Shown here one piece after another: positions 15,015-17,589 of a DNA stretch of 17,589 bases. Where the stretch lies: positions 1 through 17,589 of the forward strand of contig JAZNJU010000182.1 of the NCBI GenBank assembly GCA_045578205.1, read 5' to 3'. The notes below the pieces were generated by a model. That model had not been told where the DNA came from and did no database searches. It saw only the letters and a program-made list of their open reading frames with translations. Every line of letters starts with the position of its first letter. Position 1 is the first letter of the stretch. A program made the translations under genes and the position numbers. This stretch comes from RGIG8748 sp045578205 (GTDB lineage Bacteria; Bacillota; Clostridia; UMGS1810).

Positions 15015-16202
15015 ATGTCTTCATACAAATCACTTGGCATCAGAACTCAAGAAAAAATCAGGCGGAATATCGGGGACAAATTCATACTTTCCGATTATGC
15101 CATACGAAGAAATCAGGAACACGACAAAGCAACTTTGTGGAGACCTGCTTTTGTTCGTGATGCCGAAAAGATTTTGCACTGTCCGTATTATAACAGATAC
15201 GGGGATAAAACGCAAGTTTTCTCTCTGTACAAAAATGATGATATAACCCGAAGGGCATTGCATGTTCAACTTGTTTCAAGAATTGCGCGTAACATTGGCA
15301 GAATGCTGAATTTGGACACAGATTTAATTGAGGCTATATCGCTGGGACACGACATAGGTCACACACCTTTCGGCCACGCAGGGGAAAAGTTTCTGGACAT
15401 AATAAGTATGGAAACAACCGGCAGACATTTTCTGCACAATGTTCACAGTGTCAGAGTTCTGGATGAAATTTTCAGATACAATATAAGTCTTCAGACCCTG
15501 GACGGAATTTTGTGTCATAACGGAGAAAACGAACTTCGCGATTACTGCGTATGGGATACAGACAGTTTTGAAAAATTTGACATTATGTACGAAAATTGTT
15601 ACACGGATAAAGAGTATGCAAATTCTATAATGCCTTCGACCAAAGAAGCGTGTGTTGTCCGAATAAGCGACCTTATTGCCTATATTGGAAAAGACCGTCA
15701 GGACGCTATTAAAACAGGTATTATAAACGGCTATGAAACTTTCGCAAATTCTACTCTCGGAAACTTCAACGCGGCTATTATCAATAATATGGTTGTAAAT
15801 GTCATCGAAAACAGTTATGGCAAAGATTGTATAACCATGGACGAAGAATGTTTCGAAAACCTTAAAGAAGCCAAACGGGAAAATTATGAAAAGATATACT
15901 ACAGCAAAGAAGTATCTACCATACAGAAAGATGTTATAGCACCAATGTTCTCCGATCTGTACAGGAAACTCAAAAACGATATTGAAACGGGCAACAAAAA
16001 TTCACCTGTTTTTAAACAACATATTGATTACATAAACAACGCCCGAAAGTATTATTGCACAGAAGATTACATGGAAACGGATAAAAACAGGATTATCATA
16101 GATTATATAGCGAGCATGACAGATGATTATCTTGTGGAACTGTATGATTATTTTTATCCGGGACGGAGTAAGGTTAAATATTTTTCATATTTTGAAAATT
16201 AA
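15015..16202 (+). CDS. dgt: Deoxyguanosinetriphosphate triphosphohydrolase-like HD-domain protein
   Basis: HD-superfamily dNTP triphosphohydrolase, splitting dNTPs to nucleosides and triphosphate, and so controlling the dNTP pool. From this ATG the product is 395 residues. Motifs: RYGDKTQVF (nucleotide-pocket segment, residues 61-69), His83 in RRALHV, HD pair His112-Asp113 in LGHDIGHTPFGHAGE, HNVHSVRVLD, and a late Asp in SDLIAYIGKDRQDA. Three ATGs are possible (14994, 15006, 15015). The third has AAAGG 9 bases upstream and is preferred; the second touches that site. In many Firmicutes dgt precedes dnaG and rpoD; here it heads a hydrogenase-linked set, 19 bases before a DRTGG-type gene. Nucleotide preference cannot be told from sequence. 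Confidence 0.9.
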   Translation: MSSYKSLGIRTQEKIRRNIGDKFILSDYAIRRNQEHDKATLWRPAFVRDAEKILHCPYYNRYGDKTQVFSLYKNDDITRRALHVQLVSRIARNIGRMLNLDTDLIEAISLGHDIGHTPFGHAGEKFLDIISMETTGRHFLHNVHSVRVLDEIFRYNISLQTLDGILCHNGENELRDYCVWDTDSFEKFDIMYENCYTDKEYANSIMPSTKEACVVRISDLIAYIGKDRQDAIKTGIINGYETFANSTLGNFNAAIINNMVVNVIENSYGKDCITMDEECFENLKEAKRENYEKIYYSKEVSTIQKDVIAPMFSDLYRKLKNDIETGNKNSPVFKQHIDYINNARKYYCTEDYMETDKNRIIIDYIASMTDDYLVELYDYFYPGRSKVKYFSYFEN

Positions 16203-16221
16203 TATAACCAAGGAGGTTAAT

Positions 16222-16560
16222 ATGAATTTATACGACGTAAAAGAAATTTTAGGTGCAAATGTCTACAACTTGGAAGACCAGATGGAGCGGGAGGTGTCTT
16301 CGGCATTCGCCTGCGACCTTATGAGCGATGTTCTTGCTTTTGTTGACAACCAGCCATTACTCCTCAGCGGTCTTATCAATCCGCAGGTTGTAAGAACTGC
16401 AGAAATGATGGATATGAAAGCCATTGTTTTTGTTCGCGGTAAAACCCCAACTGAAGAAATAGTGGAACTTGCAACCGAAGCAAACATTGTCATTTTGAAT
16501 ACCGAACTTACTATGTACAATGCGTGTGGACTATTGTATAAGAACGGACTTTGTAAATAA
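16222..16560 (+). CDS. DRTGG-domain-like small protein of a sensory-hydrogenase operon
   Basis: Small soluble protein, 112 residues, resembling the stand-alone DRTGG-domain proteins that accompany [FeFe]-hydrogenase gene sets in Clostridia. The conserved-looking stretch is SGLINPQVVRTAEMMDMKAIVFVRGK, in two parts around residues 49-75. It is followed by an alpha/beta repeat ending TELTMYNACGLLY. The literal DRTGG peptide is absent, as is common in degenerate members. DRTGG domains are thought to bind ligands or act as regulatory modules; no reaction is known. The frame stays open into dgt (from 16123), but AAGGAGG (16210-16216) sits just ahead of this ATG. It lies 14 bases before an RsbW-like gene and is probably co-regulated and functionally linked with it. 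Confidence 0.78.
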   Translation: MNLYDVKEILGANVYNLEDQMEREVSSAFACDLMSDVLAFVDNQPLLLSGLINPQVVRTAEMMDMKAIVFVRGKTPTEEIVELATEANIVILNTELTMYNACGLLYKNGLCK

Positions 16561-16574
16561 CAGGAGGTAGTTAT

Positions 16575-16997
16575 ATGCAGGGTTATAAGGTGAGTTTCAA
16601 CGTAGATGGTGATGATTTTACAATTGCCGGTGAAGCATCAAGAAACCTCAAGAAAATCCTCAGGCAACTGGGCATAGATCCTCAGGTGATACGTAAGGCC
16701 ACTATAGCGATGTATGAGGGTGAAATAAACATGGTAATTCACGCCGACGGCGGTGTGATTGATGTGACGGTAACTCAGGATAAAATACATATGCTTCTAA
16801 AAGACAGAGGCCCGGGTATTCAGAATATCAATCTGGCAATGACCGAAGGATATTCCACTGCCACCGAAGAAGTGCGTCAACTTGGTTTCGGAGCAGGGAT
16901 GGGGCTTCCGAATATGAAAAAATATACTGACTTTTTTAAGATTGATTCAACCGTTGGTGTGGGTACAACGGTAGAAATGGTTGTAAACATCAATTAA
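16575..16997 (+). CDS. GHKL ATPase, RsbW/SpoIIAB-like anti-sigma-type serine kinase
   Basis: Soluble ATP-binding protein of 140 residues with the histidine-kinase-like ATPase fold found in RsbW and SpoIIAB, which phosphorylate anti-anti-sigma partners. The N-box is at AMYEGEINMVIHA (Glu48 and Asn52), the G1 box is DRGPGI (residues 77-82, Asp77 contacting adenine), and the G2 lid is GFGAGMGLPNM (about 104-114). No dimerisation-phosphoacceptor domain is present, so it is not a sensor histidine kinase. AGGAGG is 7 bases before the ATG. Its placement between a DRTGG-type protein and a HydS-like hydrogenase protein suggests a partner-switch relay. A PP2C phosphatase partner would be expected beyond the window. 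Catalytic class is clear; the substrate is not. Confidence 0.85.
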   Translation: MQGYKVSFNVDGDDFTIAGEASRNLKKILRQLGIDPQVIRKATIAMYEGEINMVIHADGGVIDVTVTQDKIHMLLKDRGPGIQNINLAMTEGYSTATEEVRQLGFGAGMGLPNMKKYTDFFKIDSTVGVGTTVEMVVNIN

Positions 16998-17002
16998 TTT
17001 TT

Positions 17003-17016
17003 AGGGAGGTGTCCCT
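17003..17016 (+). promoter_or_regulatory. Self-complementary ribosome binding site of the hydrogenase gene
   Basis: AGGGA (17003-17007) pairs with TCCCT (17012-17016) around loop GGTG. The hairpin holds the Shine-Dalgarno GGGAGGT and ends right against the TTG start codon. With a 5-bp stem it is modest but could lower initiation or respond to a bound factor. Confidence 0.5.
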
Positions 17017-17589
17017 TTGAAAGATATAAGACATTCTGTGCAACTGGACAAGGAGCGTTGTCACGGTTGTACTAACTGCATAAAAATGTGTCCCACCCAG
17101 GCAATTCGTGTTCGCGACGGCAAGGCAAAAATCATTACAAACAGGTGTATCGATTGCGGCGAATGTATAAGAGTATGCCCATATCACGCGAAAAAGGCAA
17201 TTACGGATTCGTTTGATAAATTAAAAGAATATAAATACACTGTTGCTCTGCCTGCACCCACTTTTTACGGTCAGTTCGCAGAAGCAAGAGATATAAATGC
17301 AATTCTCAATGCACTGCTCAAGGTGGGATTTGACGATGTGTTTGAGGTTGCTGCCGCGGCAGAAATCATAACTAAAGAAACCAAGAAGATAATCAGAGAA
17401 AACGATCTTGAACTTCCTGTAATAAGTTCTGCTTGTCCTGCTGTGGTAAAACTGATTTCCACGAGATTTCCAAGCCTTACGGACAATATTCTGCCTGTAA
17501 TTTCTCCCATGCAACTTGCAGGTAAATTGGCGCGTGAAAAGGCTGTAAACGACACAGGATTAAAACCCGAAGAAATAGGCGTATTCTTC
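17017..17589 (+). CDS. Putative sensory [FeFe]-hydrogenase (HydS-like), 3'-truncated by window edge
   Basis: The first 191 residues are visible; the frame is open at the right edge. The N-terminal ferredoxin domain has two [4Fe-4S] motifs, Cys15-18-21-25 and Cys44-47-50-54. The [FeFe]-hydrogenase large-subunit domain follows (ALPAPTFYGQF, then VGFDDVFEVAAAAE). At the position of the H-cluster motif TSCCP the sequence reads SSACP (residues 137-141): the cluster-ligand Cys140 stays, but the proton-transfer Cys is Ala139. That change is known from HydS-type putative sensory hydrogenases and argues against a fast catalytic enzyme. The start is TTG, 6 bases after GGGAGGT; a GTG at 17038 is possible. 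The two remaining H-cluster motifs and any C-terminal PAS sensor lie outside the window. Confidence 0.85.
   Translation, partial: MKDIRHSVQLDKERCHGCTNCIKMCPTQAIRVRDGKAKIITNRCIDCGECIRVCPYHAKKAITDSFDKLKEYKYTVALPAPTFYGQFAEARDINAILNALLKVGFDDVFEVAAAAEIITKETKKIIRENDLELPVISSACPAVVKLISTRFPSLTDNILPVISPMQLAGKLAREKAVNDTGLKPEEIGVFF

Noticed and set aside
16123..16221. Upstream extension of the DRTGG-type protein into dgt
   Set aside because: The extra residues overlap the dgt coding region, and AAGGAGG lies directly before ATG 16222.

Overview
This 17.6-kb window looks like chromosome from an anaerobic, AT-rich member of the Firmicutes, most likely class Clostridia. The evidence is strong GGAGG ribosome binding sites, sigma-A promoters with 17-base spacers, an oxygen-sensitive glycyl-radical pyruvate formate-lyase, an RNase J gene, and a [FeFe]-hydrogenase-type protein with an RsbW-like partner. 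Genus cannot be told from the sequence. Nearly all of it is dense core chromosome. I see no insertion sequence, phage gene or CRISPR array.

Layout. (1) 1-1505: 3' part of htpG (Hsp90), then an 18-bp inverted repeat. (2) 1579-1747: tRNA-Gly(GCC) with its own promoter and terminator. (3) 1748-4963: the fermentation unit pflB-pflA. It has a consensus promoter and a ZTP (pfl-motif) riboswitch whose terminator overlaps the aptamer, plus an unassigned near-perfect palindrome upstream. (4) 4987-11908: a long operon pyrH-frr-uppS-cdsA-dxr-rseP-rnjA. It covers UMP phosphorylation, ribosome recycling, undecaprenyl carrier synthesis, CDP-diacylglycerol synthesis, the MEP isoprenoid pathway, site-2 proteolysis and RNase J. 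The ispG gene that often follows rseP in clostridia is absent here. (5) 11908-14301: an ECF sigma factor, an overlapping single-span membrane protein (probable anti-sigma) and an exported stalk-domain protein with a duplicated C-terminal module. A candidate ECF-type promoter lies in front. (6) 14334-14921: tRNA-Arg(ACG) facing tadA, whose product deaminates A34 of exactly this tRNA. They share a bidirectional terminator. (7) 14946-17589: dgt (dNTP triphosphohydrolase), a DRTGG-type protein, a GHKL/RsbW-like ATPase, and the start of a HydS-like [FeFe]-hydrogenase protein running off the right edge.

How the parts fit. Pyruvate formate-lyase makes formate, which supplies 10-formyl-tetrahydrofolate for purine synthesis. 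ZTP/ZMP rises when 10-formyl-THF is short, so a ZTP-ON switch in front of pflBA closes a one-carbon feedback loop. The right-hand operon looks like a hydrogen- or redox-sensing relay: a putative sensory hydrogenase in which the usual proton-transfer Cys is Ala, next to a partner-switch kinase-like ATPase. The sigma/anti-sigma/stalk-protein cassette is the least understood part and the best candidate for an undescribed signalling unit.
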